DNA from: Crocinitomicaceae bacterium
GTDB taxonomy: Bacteria; Bacteroidota; Bacteroidia; Flavobacteriales_D; Crocinitomicaceae
NCBI GenBank assembly: GCA_024643585.1
Contig: JAHEMP010000003.1
Coordinates: forward strand, 1-32,241
DNA length: 32,241 bases
Reading direction: 5' to 3'
Of the stretch, positions 24,797-32,241 are shown piece after piece (position 1 is the stretch's first letter; each line of letters begins with the position of its first letter). The notes under the pieces are model-generated. The model searched no databases. It saw only the letters and a list, made by a program, of their open reading frames with translations, and was not told where the DNA came from. The position numbers and the translations under genes are program-made.

Positions 24797-25345
24797 TGGA
24801 ATATGGAGTATGGATCGTCCCGAAATCGGGACTGATGGAAAATTATCTTTTGCCCATCAGTGAGCCCGCGAACGCTCTACATTCCATGTTTAATCAGTCC
24901 GAAGGACGGTCTATTTGAGTTTGTTTCGGAAAGCAGTTATTTGTTTTTGTAGGCTTTCTGTTTTTAATAAGAGCTCATTTATTTGTTTCCTTTCACAGTA
25001 TTTCAATCTGCAGGCTAATTCTAGTTGAGTGGTGATTTCAAAGGCAGAACCTAAAGAAAATGAAAGAAAATTTTTGAAATCCTTATCAGTTGTCCTGCCG
25101 CTTCCTTCTGCAATATTGGAAGGAACGCTTACAGCAGCTCTGCACACTTGACTCGTCAATCCGTAAATTTCTTCTTTAGGAAATTCACGAGATATCTTAT
25201 AAACGTCAGTAGCGACATCCATCGCCTCCGACCAAATTCTTAAGTTTTTATAATTATGCATATCATTTATTTTTAAAATTTATCCATCAGTGAGCAAAGC
25301 GAACGCTCCATACTCCATACTCCATACTCCATCAGCGCAGCGGTC
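24797..25345. mobile_element. Repeat-bounded insert carrying a four-helix-bundle gene
   Basis: The gene at 24911-25261 is bracketed by direct repeats CCATCAGTGAGC...GCGAACGCTC (24854-24877 and 25284-25308, one gap) and, outside them, by inverted heptads: TATGGAG-TATGGAT (24802-24815) and CTCCATA x3 plus CTCCATC (25306-25333). Extra hairpins are GTCCCGA/TCGGGAC (24817-24832) and CTGATGG/CCATCAG (24832-24860). It sits between dinB and dnaE. No transposase is present, so movement would need help in trans. Element status is inferred from the repeat layout. Confidence 0.45.
24911..25261 (-). CDS. Four-helix-bundle protein (S23 / IVP family)
   Basis: The product is 116 residues, all helical. It matches the family first seen in 23S rRNA intervening sequences: NYKNLRIWSEAMDVATDVYK at the start, FPKEEIYGLTSQVCRAAVSV, PSNIAEGSGRTTDKDFKNFL, and a last pair of helices ending TAFRNKLK. 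Members form pentameric basic barrels thought to bind nucleic acid; their function is unknown, and free-standing copies are frequent in Bacteroidota. Here the gene is not in rRNA but between dinB and dnaE, with flanking repeats, so it looks inserted into a polymerase operon. A TAAATTTT box lies upstream at about 25273-25280 (minus). It is distantly like Avd of diversity-generating retroelements, but no reverse transcriptase is present. Confidence 0.9.
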   Translation of the reverse strand: MHNYKNLRIWSEAMDVATDVYKISREFPKEEIYGLTSQVCRAAVSVPSNIAEGSGRTTDKDFKNFLSFSLGSAFEITTQLELACRLKYCERKQINELLLKTESLQKQITAFRNKLK

Positions 25346-25351
25346 CATGCC

Positions 25352-26572
25352 CTAACTTCTCCGATTGGCCAAAAGCGGCGGCGGTTCTCCAGAAAATGGA
25401 TTCCATCTCCCAATTGTTCTGGCTTCTATGCCGATGGCGCGCAAAACTGCTCTGTCGCCAAAGCGGAGGCGAATTTTGTCCATGGCTTGATAGAGTTTGA
25501 CGTATTCAATTCTATCGTCGAATAAACTCATTTGGTGGTGACCGTTGACTAAATCGCTGTAGCGTACGCCGATTAAGCGAACGAGTAGGCGACGATTGTA
25601 GACGAGGTCAAATAACTCGCTGACGAGTGGAATTAAATCGTGGTCGGCGGAAGTGTATGGAATCCGTTTTTGCAAAGTTTTGGTTTGAAAATCGGAATAG
25701 CGAACTTTTACGGTGACGCAGGCGGAGACTTTCTTTCCTCTTCGCAATTGGAAAGCGAGATTTTCCGCCATGGCAGCTAGAATTCCTTTCAGTTTTGTTA
25801 CGTCAATCGTGTCGTGATCGAAGGTGCGTTCGGTGGAGATGGACTTGCGCTCGTTGTATTGGATGACAGGTGCATTGTCTATCCCTTGGGCTTTTTTCCA
25901 GATTCCGCTACCGTTTTTACCAAAGGCACTTTCCATCATTTCGATGGGCATGTCTTGAATCGTTTGAATTTTCTGTATGCCTAGGTTTCGTAAATTTTGA
26001 TAGGTTTTTAGTCCAACCATAGGGATTTTTCGCACCGAAAGCGGACCCAAAAATGGCTTTTCTTCGCCGTAATCGATTTGAATTTGATTGTTAGGTTTGG
26101 CCTCGCCTGTTGCAATTTTAGACACTGTTTTGTTTTGCGATAGTCCAAAGGAAATAGGTAATCCTGTTTCTCGTATGATCTTCTGACGCAGTTCGCCAGC
26201 GTATTTGTAGCAACCGTAAAACTTATCCATTCCCGACAAATCGATGTAGAATTCATCCACAGAGGCTTTTTCGTAAATGGGCGAGTCTTCTTTGATGATA
26301 TCCGTCACCATTCCGGAATATTTCATGTAGGTTGCTGAATTTCCTTTGATAATTATCGCTTCGGGACAGCGTTCTCTAGCCATTTTCATCGGCATAGCAG
26401 AATGAACGCCGAATTTGCGAGCCTCGTAACTACAAGCAGCTACCACGCCACGGTCGCTCGTCCCGCCTATGAGAATTGGTTTTCCGTTCAAACGACTGTC
26501 AAGCAAGCGCTCGCACGACACGAAGAAAGTGTCCAAATCCATGTGTACAATTGATCGTTTGTTGTTTTCCAT
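25352..26572 (-). CDS. dinB: DNA polymerase IV (Y-family, catalytically intact)
   Basis: The product is 406 residues. Y-family translesion polymerase motifs are complete: HMDLDTFFVSCE with catalytic D12 and steric-gate F17, then SVDEFYIDL with D106 and E107, then ISFGLSQNKTVSKIA and the little-finger domain from about 235. QMSLF at 347-351 fits a beta-clamp binding motif. The presence of both catalytic acidic sites argues against an inactive ImuB-type protein. The polymerase copies damaged DNA and extends mismatched primers at low fidelity. It heads a minus-strand group with the four-helix-bundle gene and dnaE. Its upstream region holds an imperfect inverted repeat made of 7-bp units, and a possible -7 box TAATTTTG on the minus strand at 26726-26733. 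Confidence 0.93.
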   Translation of the reverse strand: MENNKRSIVHMDLDTFFVSCERLLDSRLNGKPILIGGTSDRGVVAACSYEARKFGVHSAMPMKMARERCPEAIIIKGNSATYMKYSGMVTDIIKEDSPIYEKASVDEFYIDLSGMDKFYGCYKYAGELRQKIIRETGLPISFGLSQNKTVSKIATGEAKPNNQIQIDYGEEKPFLGPLSVRKIPMVGLKTYQNLRNLGIQKIQTIQDMPIEMMESAFGKNGSGIWKKAQGIDNAPVIQYNERKSISTERTFDHDTIDVTKLKGILAAMAENLAFQLRRGKKVSACVTVKVRYSDFQTKTLQKRIPYTSADHDLIPLVSELFDLVYNRRLLVRLIGVRYSDLVNGHHQMSLFDDRIEYVKLYQAMDKIRLRFGDRAVLRAIGIEARTIGRWNPFSGEPPPLLANRRS

Positions 26573-26592
26573 TTTTCTAGAGACTTAAGATT

Positions 26593-26680
26593 CTAGACAC
26601 TAGATTTCAGGTTTCAGACTGGTAAATTTTGGGTAATGGCTTTCAATACACCAGTCTAAAGTCTAACATCTAACATCTAT
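26593..26680. repeat. Imperfect inverted repeat of 7-bp units before dinB
   Basis: Left arm 26593-26622 and right arm 26651-26680 are about two-thirds identical as inverted copies and share a perfect AGACTGG/CCAGTCT next to the 28-bp spacer. The right arm read on the minus strand is TAGATGT-TAGATGT-TAGACTT-TAGACTG, a 7-bp periodic array. Confidence 0.65.
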
Positions 26681-26939
26681 GGTTTTTCCACAAAGAAAAA
26701 TGTTGATTAATTCCATCCTTCTTTACAAAATTATGTATATTTGATTAATTAATAATCATTAAATAGATTAAAAAGTAATCAACAATGATGCAAAATTGAG
26801 TGTGGAGAACGTAAAGGATTTACGGAGTAAAATTTTTATGAAAACTGGGAGAGTTAAAAGTTTTATTGGCTTGGTCTTATCAACGGTAGATAGTGAAAAA
26901 GTCGTAATAACTTTCCCGTAAAAAGCCTCAAAATCAAGT

Positions 26940-26947
26940 TATATTTG
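26940..26947 (+). promoter_or_regulatory. -7 box (TATATTTG) for parE-parC
   Basis: TATATTTG matches TAnnTTTG, ending 28 bases before the parE ATG. The -33 region has only TTTC at 26912-26915 with a 24-bp spacer. Confidence 0.6.
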
Positions 26948-26975
26948 TTGGTTACTCGACTCGATAGAAGAAAAT

Positions 26976-28841
26976 ATGGCAGAAAATCAATATACGGAAG
27001 ACAATATCCGCTCCCTCGATTGGAAAGAGCACATTCGATTGCGTCCCGGAATGTACATCGGGAAGCTCGGTGATGGTGCCGCAGCAGACGATGGAATCTA
27101 CATTCTAATCAAAGAAGTAGTCGATAACTGTATCGATGAATTCGTGATGGGGAACGGTAAGAAAATCGAAATCAAGGTACAGGACGGAAAAGTAACAGTT
27201 CGTGATTACGGTCGAGGAATTCCTTTAGGGAAGGTTGTGGATGTAGTTTCCAAAATGAATACAGGTGGAAAGTACGATTCAAAAGCCTTTAAAAAATCAG
27301 TCGGACTAAACGGGGTCGGGACAAAAGCAGTTAATGCATTGTCGAGTCATTTTCAAGTGTACTCGGTTCGTGAAGGCGAGAAAAAACTAGCTGAATTTTC
27401 AAGAGGAGAGCTTGTTAACGAAGGAAAATTAGAAAAAACATCGGAAGACAATGGAACTTATGTAGAGTTCATTGCTGACGAAACGATATTTAAAAAATAC
27501 GTTTTCAAAACGGCTTACGTGGAGAAAATGATTTGGAACTACTGTTATCTAAATCGTGGATTATCAATACACTACAATGGTCAGAAATTCCAATCCAAGG
27601 ATGGACTAAAAGATTTGTTGGAAAACAACATGGATGGAGATCCGCTTTACCCAATTATTCATTTGGAAGGTGAAGACATTGAAGTCGCATTTACACACGG
27701 AAGAACATACGGAGAGGATTACTATTCATTCGTAAACGGACAACATACGACACAAGGAGGTACGCACCAAAGTGCCTTTCGTGAGTCGGTTGCGAAAGTA
27801 ATACGTGATTTTTACAACAAAAATTACGAAGCGTCCGATATTCGTCAGTCAATCGTAGCTGCGATTGCTGTGAAGGTGGTGGAGCCCGTTTTTGAGTCAC
27901 AAACAAAGACGAAATTGGGTTCTCAAGAAATAGAGCCAGGAGGAAAGTCAATGCGGGCTTTCATCAATGACTTTTTGAAAGATGCATTGGATAATTATTT
28001 GCACCGAAATCCAGCTATTGCTGAAACAATAGAAAAGAAAATAAAACAATCGGAGCGCGAAAGAAAAGAACTTTCAGGCATACGAAAATTGGCACGCGAT
28101 AGAGCCAAAAAATCGAGCCTGCACAACAAGAAATTGCGCGATTGCCGAATTCACTTGACCGATATAAAAGACGAAAGAGCTGAAAAGACCACCTTGTTCA
28201 TTACCGAAGGTGATTCGGCGAGTGGTTCCATTACCAAGTCCAGAGATGTCAATACACAAGCTGTCTTCTCTTTAAAAGGGAAGCCGCTGAATTGCTATGG
28301 ATTAACAAAGAAAATTGTTTATGAGAATGAAGAGTTCAATCTAATTCAAGCGGCGCTCGATATTGAAGAAGACATGGATAATTTGCGCTACAACAAAATT
28401 GTTATCGCAACCGATGCCGATGTTGATGGGATGCACATTCGAATGCTATTGCTAACGTATTTCTTGCAGTTTTTCCCTGATTTAGTAAAGAGAAACCATG
28501 TTTATGTGCTGCAAACGCCACTTTTCCGCGTGCGTAACAAACAGAAAACAATTTATTGCTATTCTGATGAGGAAAGAAGAAAAGCAATCGATGCATTGGG
28601 TAGAAATCCAGAAATAACTCGATTCAAAGGTTTGGGGGAGATTTCACCAGACGAATTTCAACATTTTATCGGGGAAGACATACGCTTGGATCCAGTTTTG
28701 TTGACTAAAGATGCCTCCATTGATGAGATCTTATCTTATTACATGGGAAAAAACACCCAAGAACGACAAGAATTTATAATTGACAATTTGCGCGTTGAAG
28801 GCGATATTGTTGACGAAGAATTGATAGAAAAAGCTTCCTAG
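26976..28841 (+). CDS. parE: DNA topoisomerase IV subunit B
   Basis: The product is 621 residues. The GHKL ATPase domain shows IRLRPGMYIGKL, general base E47 with N51 in KEVVDNCIDEF, D77 in DYGRGIP and the lid GLNGVGTKAVNALS (110-123). The transducer has QTKTKLGS with the switch lysine near 311. The TOPRIM domain has FITEGDSASGS with E411 and IATDADVDGMHI with D480 and D482, the Mg2+ site. It pairs with ParC, 4 bp downstream, to decatenate chromosomes. The assignment as ParE rather than GyrB rests on the adjacent ParC lacking the gyrase box and on the pairing order; a gyrase-like role cannot be fully excluded. Confidence 0.9.
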   Translation: MAENQYTEDNIRSLDWKEHIRLRPGMYIGKLGDGAAADDGIYILIKEVVDNCIDEFVMGNGKKIEIKVQDGKVTVRDYGRGIPLGKVVDVVSKMNTGGKYDSKAFKKSVGLNGVGTKAVNALSSHFQVYSVREGEKKLAEFSRGELVNEGKLEKTSEDNGTYVEFIADETIFKKYVFKTAYVEKMIWNYCYLNRGLSIHYNGQKFQSKDGLKDLLENNMDGDPLYPIIHLEGEDIEVAFTHGRTYGEDYYSFVNGQHTTQGGTHQSAFRESVAKVIRDFYNKNYEASDIRQSIVAAIAVKVVEPVFESQTKTKLGSQEIEPGGKSMRAFINDFLKDALDNYLHRNPAIAETIEKKIKQSERERKELSGIRKLARDRAKKSSLHNKKLRDCRIHLTDIKDERAEKTTLFITEGDSASGSITKSRDVNTQAVFSLKGKPLNCYGLTKKIVYENEEFNLIQAALDIEEDMDNLRYNKIVIATDADVDGMHIRMLLLTYFLQFFPDLVKRNHVYVLQTPLFRVRNKQKTIYCYSDEERRKAIDALGRNPEITRFKGLGEISPDEFQHFIGEDIRLDPVLLTKDASIDEILSYYMGKNTQERQEFIIDNLRVEGDIVDEELIEKAS

Positions 28842-28845
28842 AAAC

Positions 28846-31560
28846 ATGGCAGAAGACGAAAACGAAGATAATTTCGAAGATAATTTAGACGGGCAAGAAG
28901 GAGAAGAAAATGCTGATTTCGAACCCACCGATGGACCAAAAGACGACAAAATAATTCCACTGAGTGGTTTATACGAAAACTGGTTTTTGGATTATGCGTC
29001 CTATGTAATTCTAGAACGAGCTGTACCTGGACTTTTTGATGGACTAAAACCTGTTCAAAGAAGAATTCTCCATTCCATGAAGGAAATGGACGATGGACGC
29101 TACAATAAAGTCGCCAACATCATTGGAAACACAATGAAGTATCACCCGCATGGTGACGCTTCTATTGGTGATGCTTTGGTCCAATTGGGACAAAAGGATC
29201 TTTTGATTGACATGCAAGGTAACTGGGGAAATACCTTGACAGGTGATAGTGCTGCCGCTCCTCGATATATAGAAGCTAGACTTTCTAAATTTGCTAGTCA
29301 CGTTGTCTTTAATCCAAAAACAACGGAATGGCTTTCTTCCTATGATGGTCGAAACAAGGAACCCGAAAATCTTCCTGTAAAATTCCCTTTGCTATTAGCA
29401 CAGGGTGCAGAAGGAATAGCGGTAGGATTGGCATGTAAATTTTTACCTCACAATTTTATAGAGATTATCGAGCAGTCCATCAATCATTTGCGGGGTAAAA
29501 AAGTTGAGTTGTTGCCAGACTTCCCAACAGGAGGAATGGCTGATGTTTCGAATTATAATGATGGCTTACGGGGCGGAAAAGTCCGAATTCGCGCTAAAAT
29601 TCGAAAGGTTGATAACAAAACCTTAATTGTGCATGAAATCCCCTTTGGCACGACAACAGGATCTTTGATAGAAAGTGTTATTAAAGCCAACGACAAGGGT
29701 AAAATTAAGGTTAAAAAGATAGAAGATAATACAGCAGCCGAAGTGGAAATAATGATTCACCTAGCTCCTGGCGTATCACCTGATAAAATGATTGATGCCT
29801 TGTATGCATTTACAGATTGTGAGGTGTCTTATTCACCAAACAGCTCAATCATCGATAGAGATAGACCCCGTTTTTTAGGAATTACAGAAATTCTAAGAAT
29901 CAATACGGATAATACGGTTTATTTACTAAAACGTGAATTAGAAATTCGTTTGGATGAATTAGAAAGGCAATGGCATTTCTCGACTTTGGAGAAAATCTTC
30001 ATTCAAGAAGAAATGTACATCGATTTCAAATTGTACAGCGATAGAGAGGCCTTGTATAGCTATCTATACGATAGATTTAAGCCCTTCAAAAAGCAGCTTA
30101 TTCGAGAAATTACCGACGAAGATTTGCTGAAATTGACTCAAATTCAAATGATACGGATTACTCGATTCGATACGGATAAAGCAGATGAGAATCTTTTGAA
30201 AATTGAAAATGAAATAGAAGAAGTCAAAAACAAGTTGGCCAATTTGGTCGATTATGCTATTGACTATTTCAAAGATTTGAAAAAACGATTTGGAGAAGGC
30301 AAAGAGCGAAAAACGGAATTGAAGATTTTTGATAATATCACCGCTTCCAAAGTGATAATTGCGAACAAGAAATTGTACGTTGATTTTGAAGAAGGATTTA
30401 TTGGTCACAGCTTGAAAAAAGTGGAAGCAGTGAACGATTGTTCTGAAATTGACGATGTGATTATTTTCTTTGCGTCCGGAAAAATGATGATTACAAAAAT
30501 CGCCGACAAGAAGTTCGTTGGAAAAGGAATTGTGCACGCGGACGTTTGGAAAAAAGGTGACAAACGTACCATCTATCACCTTATGTATCAAGACGGCATT
30601 GGTGGACCAACAATGATGAAACGATTCTATGTCAACAGCATTACCCGTGATACAGAATACGATTTAACGAAGGGAACCAAAGGGTCTAAAATGCTTTATT
30701 TCTCAGTCCATCCAAATGGAGAAAAAGAAATAGTGACCATTCACTTACGTCCTCGTCCGCATTTGAAACGCTTGCGTTTTGATGTAGACATGGGTGATTT
30801 GTTGATTAAAGGTAGAGCATCGAATGGAAACAGAGTTACAAAGGAAATCGTCCAAAAAATAACACAAAAAGAAGTTGGTGGTTCAACTTTAGCAGCTCGA
30901 AAAATTTGGTTCGACAATGTCGTCGGAAGATTGAATGATGAGGGTAGAGGTAAGTTCTTAGGTTCCTTTAAAGGGAATGATAAAATATTATCATTGTACA
31001 AAACGGGAGAGTACAAACTTTCTGCATTCGATTTGAGTTTGCATTTTGATGAGGATATGATCCATGTCGAAAAATGGCATCCAGACCGACCTATTTCAGC
31101 CGTGTACTACGATGGAGAGAAAGAGATGCATTACGTTAAACGTTTCTTATGCGAAGTTACTACTGACAAAAAGGTATCTTTTATTACGGAATCGGAGGGA
31201 AGTTATTTAGACGTGGTCACAACTGCCTTTAAGCCAAAAGCAAGAATTGTATACAACAAGTTATTGAAGGAAACGAAAAATTTGCCTGACAATGAGGTTG
31301 ATTTAGAAGAATTCATCGATGTAAAAGGTATGAAGGCTCAAGGAAATCAGTTGACCAAATTGAAAGTCAAAGAAATTGTGTTGACACATGCAATAGAAGG
31401 AGATGAACCTTGGCCAGAACCAGAAAAAAAGGTAGAGGTGAAAAAGGAGGATTCGGAAGAAGAAGAAGAAATTGACAATGAAGATTCTAATGATGAGGAT
31501 GACAACACGATGGAGTGGGATATTTCCAACGATGACGATGATCAACCGAAGTTGTTCTAG
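28846..31560 (+). CDS. parC: DNA topoisomerase IV subunit A
   Basis: The product is 904 residues. An acidic N-terminal extension (1-30) precedes the breakage-reunion domain: YASYVILERAVPGLFDGLKP (50-69), QRRILHSM (71-78), YHPHGDASIGDALVQLGQ (99-116) and AAPRYIEARLS with catalytic Y141. The coiled tower and a degenerate beta-pinwheel C-terminal domain follow; no QRRGGKG gyrase box is visible. The end is a long acidic tail (about 860-904, rich in E and D) finishing PKLF. The quinolone-contact serine (S80 in E. coli ParC) is alanine (A105) and the following acidic site is D109. It is co-transcribed with parE. The 3' end overlaps the start of the next gene in another frame. Confidence 0.92.
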   Translation: MAEDENEDNFEDNLDGQEGEENADFEPTDGPKDDKIIPLSGLYENWFLDYASYVILERAVPGLFDGLKPVQRRILHSMKEMDDGRYNKVANIIGNTMKYHPHGDASIGDALVQLGQKDLLIDMQGNWGNTLTGDSAAAPRYIEARLSKFASHVVFNPKTTEWLSSYDGRNKEPENLPVKFPLLLAQGAEGIAVGLACKFLPHNFIEIIEQSINHLRGKKVELLPDFPTGGMADVSNYNDGLRGGKVRIRAKIRKVDNKTLIVHEIPFGTTTGSLIESVIKANDKGKIKVKKIEDNTAAEVEIMIHLAPGVSPDKMIDALYAFTDCEVSYSPNSSIIDRDRPRFLGITEILRINTDNTVYLLKRELEIRLDELERQWHFSTLEKIFIQEEMYIDFKLYSDREALYSYLYDRFKPFKKQLIREITDEDLLKLTQIQMIRITRFDTDKADENLLKIENEIEEVKNKLANLVDYAIDYFKDLKKRFGEGKERKTELKIFDNITASKVIIANKKLYVDFEEGFIGHSLKKVEAVNDCSEIDDVIIFFASGKMMITKIADKKFVGKGIVHADVWKKGDKRTIYHLMYQDGIGGPTMMKRFYVNSITRDTEYDLTKGTKGSKMLYFSVHPNGEKEIVTIHLRPRPHLKRLRFDVDMGDLLIKGRASNGNRVTKEIVQKITQKEVGGSTLAARKIWFDNVVGRLNDEGRGKFLGSFKGNDKILSLYKTGEYKLSAFDLSLHFDEDMIHVEKWHPDRPISAVYYDGEKEMHYVKRFLCEVTTDKKVSFITESEGSYLDVVTTAFKPKARIVYNKLLKETKNLPDNEVDLEEFIDVKGMKAQGNQLTKLKVKEIVLTHAIEGDEPWPEPEKKVEVKKEDSEEEEEIDNEDSNDEDDNTMEWDISNDDDDQPKLF

Positions 31561-32241
31561 TACAATCTATTACGGCAAGAAGTACATTTGGTTGGGACTG
31601 TTTTGTTTGATTAGCTATTCAGCCAATAGCCAATCGAAAAAAGATACTATTGATTCTAGTGAAAAACCTGTTTATCCATACCAAATCGATAAAGATTCAA
31701 CCGGTAAGCTTACTTTTTCAGGGTATTTGGATACTTATTATTCTTATTATACAGATGCTGACGGAGAAGGTGGATACGTAAAGTTTCCCACCGTTTCTCC
31801 AAGAAACAATCAATTTGCCTTGAATTTGGTTCAGTTTTCAACAAAATACGAATCAAATAATTTTCACGGTGTTGCAACCTTATTTTTTGGCGATATTGCT
31901 GAGTCGGCTTGGTCGACAAAATACAACATGATTCAGGAAGCGAATGTTGGATTTCGTGTGTACAAAAAATTGTGGGTAGACGCCGGCTATTTCAGAACTC
32001 ACATTGGATTGGAATCTATTCAGCCTAGAGAGAATTCCACAATAAGTTTAGCAATGACTTCCTATTTTGCACCTTATTTTATGAGTGGGGCAAAGCTTAC
32101 TTGGGTCGAATCTCCAAAATGGTCATTCCAACTGAATGCATTTAATGGCTTCAATGGTTTTGTCGAAAACAACGCCAACAAAGCAATTGGAGCAACTGTT
32201 GTTTACAGCCCGACGGAAAAATTCTCCTCTACTTTTAGTAC
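31532..32241 (+). CDS. Outer-membrane beta-barrel porin (OmpL/BBP2-like), 3' end outside window
   Basis: The frame is open from ATG at 31532 (or 31538) to the right edge, about 236 residues visible. It starts inside parC, overlapping it by 29 or 23 bp, and encodes a signal peptide (KKYIWLGLFCLISYSANSQ) after a short polar stretch. The mature part begins with an acidic linker, then TFSGYLDTYYSYY, NQFALNLVQFSTKY, FHGVATLFFGD, ANVGFRVYKKLWVDAGYF and YFMSGAKLTWVE, the strand pattern of the outer-membrane BBP2/OmpL-like porin group. No other in-frame start lies before the signal peptide's hydrophobic core, which supports the overlap. Substrate is unknown. The overlap suggests read-through expression from parE-parC, perhaps with its own internal promoter. 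Confidence 0.75.
   Translation, partial: MTMINRSCSSTIYYGKKYIWLGLFCLISYSANSQSKKDTIDSSEKPVYPYQIDKDSTGKLTFSGYLDTYYSYYTDADGEGGYVKFPTVSPRNNQFALNLVQFSTKYESNNFHGVATLFFGDIAESAWSTKYNMIQEANVGFRVYKKLWVDAGYFRTHIGLESIQPRENSTISLAMTSYFAPYFMSGAKLTWVESPKWSFQLNAFNGFNGFVENNANKAIGATVVYSPTEKFSSTFS

Larger units (their letters stand above)
26573..26975. other. Divergent regulatory region between dinB and parE
   Basis: No gene is seen in these 403 bp. It holds the heptad inverted repeat (26593-26680), facing -7-like boxes (minus TAATTTTG at 26726-26733, plus TATATTTG at 26736-26743), two direct copies of TTGATTAATT (26703-26712 and 26741-26750) with a distal TAATCAA (26776-26782), and the parE box at 26940. A 27-codon frame starting near 26838 is not supported. 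Confidence 0.6.

Noticed and set aside
24730..24918. Short plus-strand frame across the dnaE start and repeats
   Set aside because: It is antisense to dnaE, made largely of repeat DNA, and has no recognisable domain.
24911..25261. Avd accessory protein of a diversity-generating retroelement
   Set aside because: No reverse transcriptase and no template/variable repeat pair is present; the sequence fits the plain S23/IVP family better.
25352..26572. ImuB-type inactive Y-family protein
   Set aside because: D12, D106 and E107 are all present, so it is called DinB.
26976..31560. DNA gyrase GyrB-GyrA pair
   Set aside because: The A subunit lacks a recognisable QRRGGKG box, and the adjacent B-A order with an acidic-tailed A subunit fits topoisomerase IV better.

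Overview
The window looks like a chromosomal segment of a low-GC Bacteroidota, most likely order Flavobacteriales (a Crocinitomicaceae or Fluviicola-like genome is my guess). The signs are type IX secretion (T9SS) sorting domains of both type A and type B, many Bacteroidota-type promoter boxes (TAnnTTTG) close upstream of start codons, starts without Shine-Dalgarno sequences, SprB-type repeats, and Bacteroidota-like ParE/ParC and ABC-F proteins.

Layout. 1-4833 is surface and accessory sequence: the end of an outer-membrane barrel gene, a DUF1826-like protein with a possible HxD...H...R metal/2-oxoglutarate site, an unknown secreted protein, and a tight three-gene cassette (small type A T9SS protein, small outer-membrane barrel, long fibre-like protein with ten identical 20-residue repeats). 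5105-12544 carries a zinc-free MDR oxidoreductase, an ABC-F ATPase on the minus strand, a CPA2 cation:proton antiporter, an aldehyde dehydrogenase, a DUF2200 protein and a small secreted protein. 12606-15362 is rpsO-pnp, with a consensus promoter, a structured leader and clear terminators. 15424-17027 is a two-gene unit: a PadR regulator translationally coupled to an unusual membrane protein built from two GldL-like hairpins followed by a GldM-like helical domain. 17028-21350, on the minus strand, holds a YD/RHS-like secreted protein, tRNA-Leu(GAG) with its own promoter and terminator, and a 1041-residue type B T9SS adhesin-like protein. A decayed second copy of that gene's signal-peptide region lies at about 21612-21667.

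21808-26572 (minus strand) is a lesion-bypass polymerase cassette: dinB, then a short DnaE (DnaE2-like) replicase. It is interrupted by a four-helix-bundle (S23/IVP) gene flanked by direct repeats and heptad repeats. A palindromic repeat found upstream of pnp also occurs in frame inside this dnaE, where it adds residues to the PHP domain. 26976-31560 is parE-parC (topoisomerase IV), and an outer-membrane beta-barrel porin gene starts inside the 3' end of parC and runs off the right edge.

The strongest candidates for something undescribed are the PadR plus double-GldL/GldM-like fusion protein, the palindromic element that has colonised a polymerase coding region, and the barrel plus repeat-fibre cassette. 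All functional readings come from inspection only; no searches or folding calculations were run.
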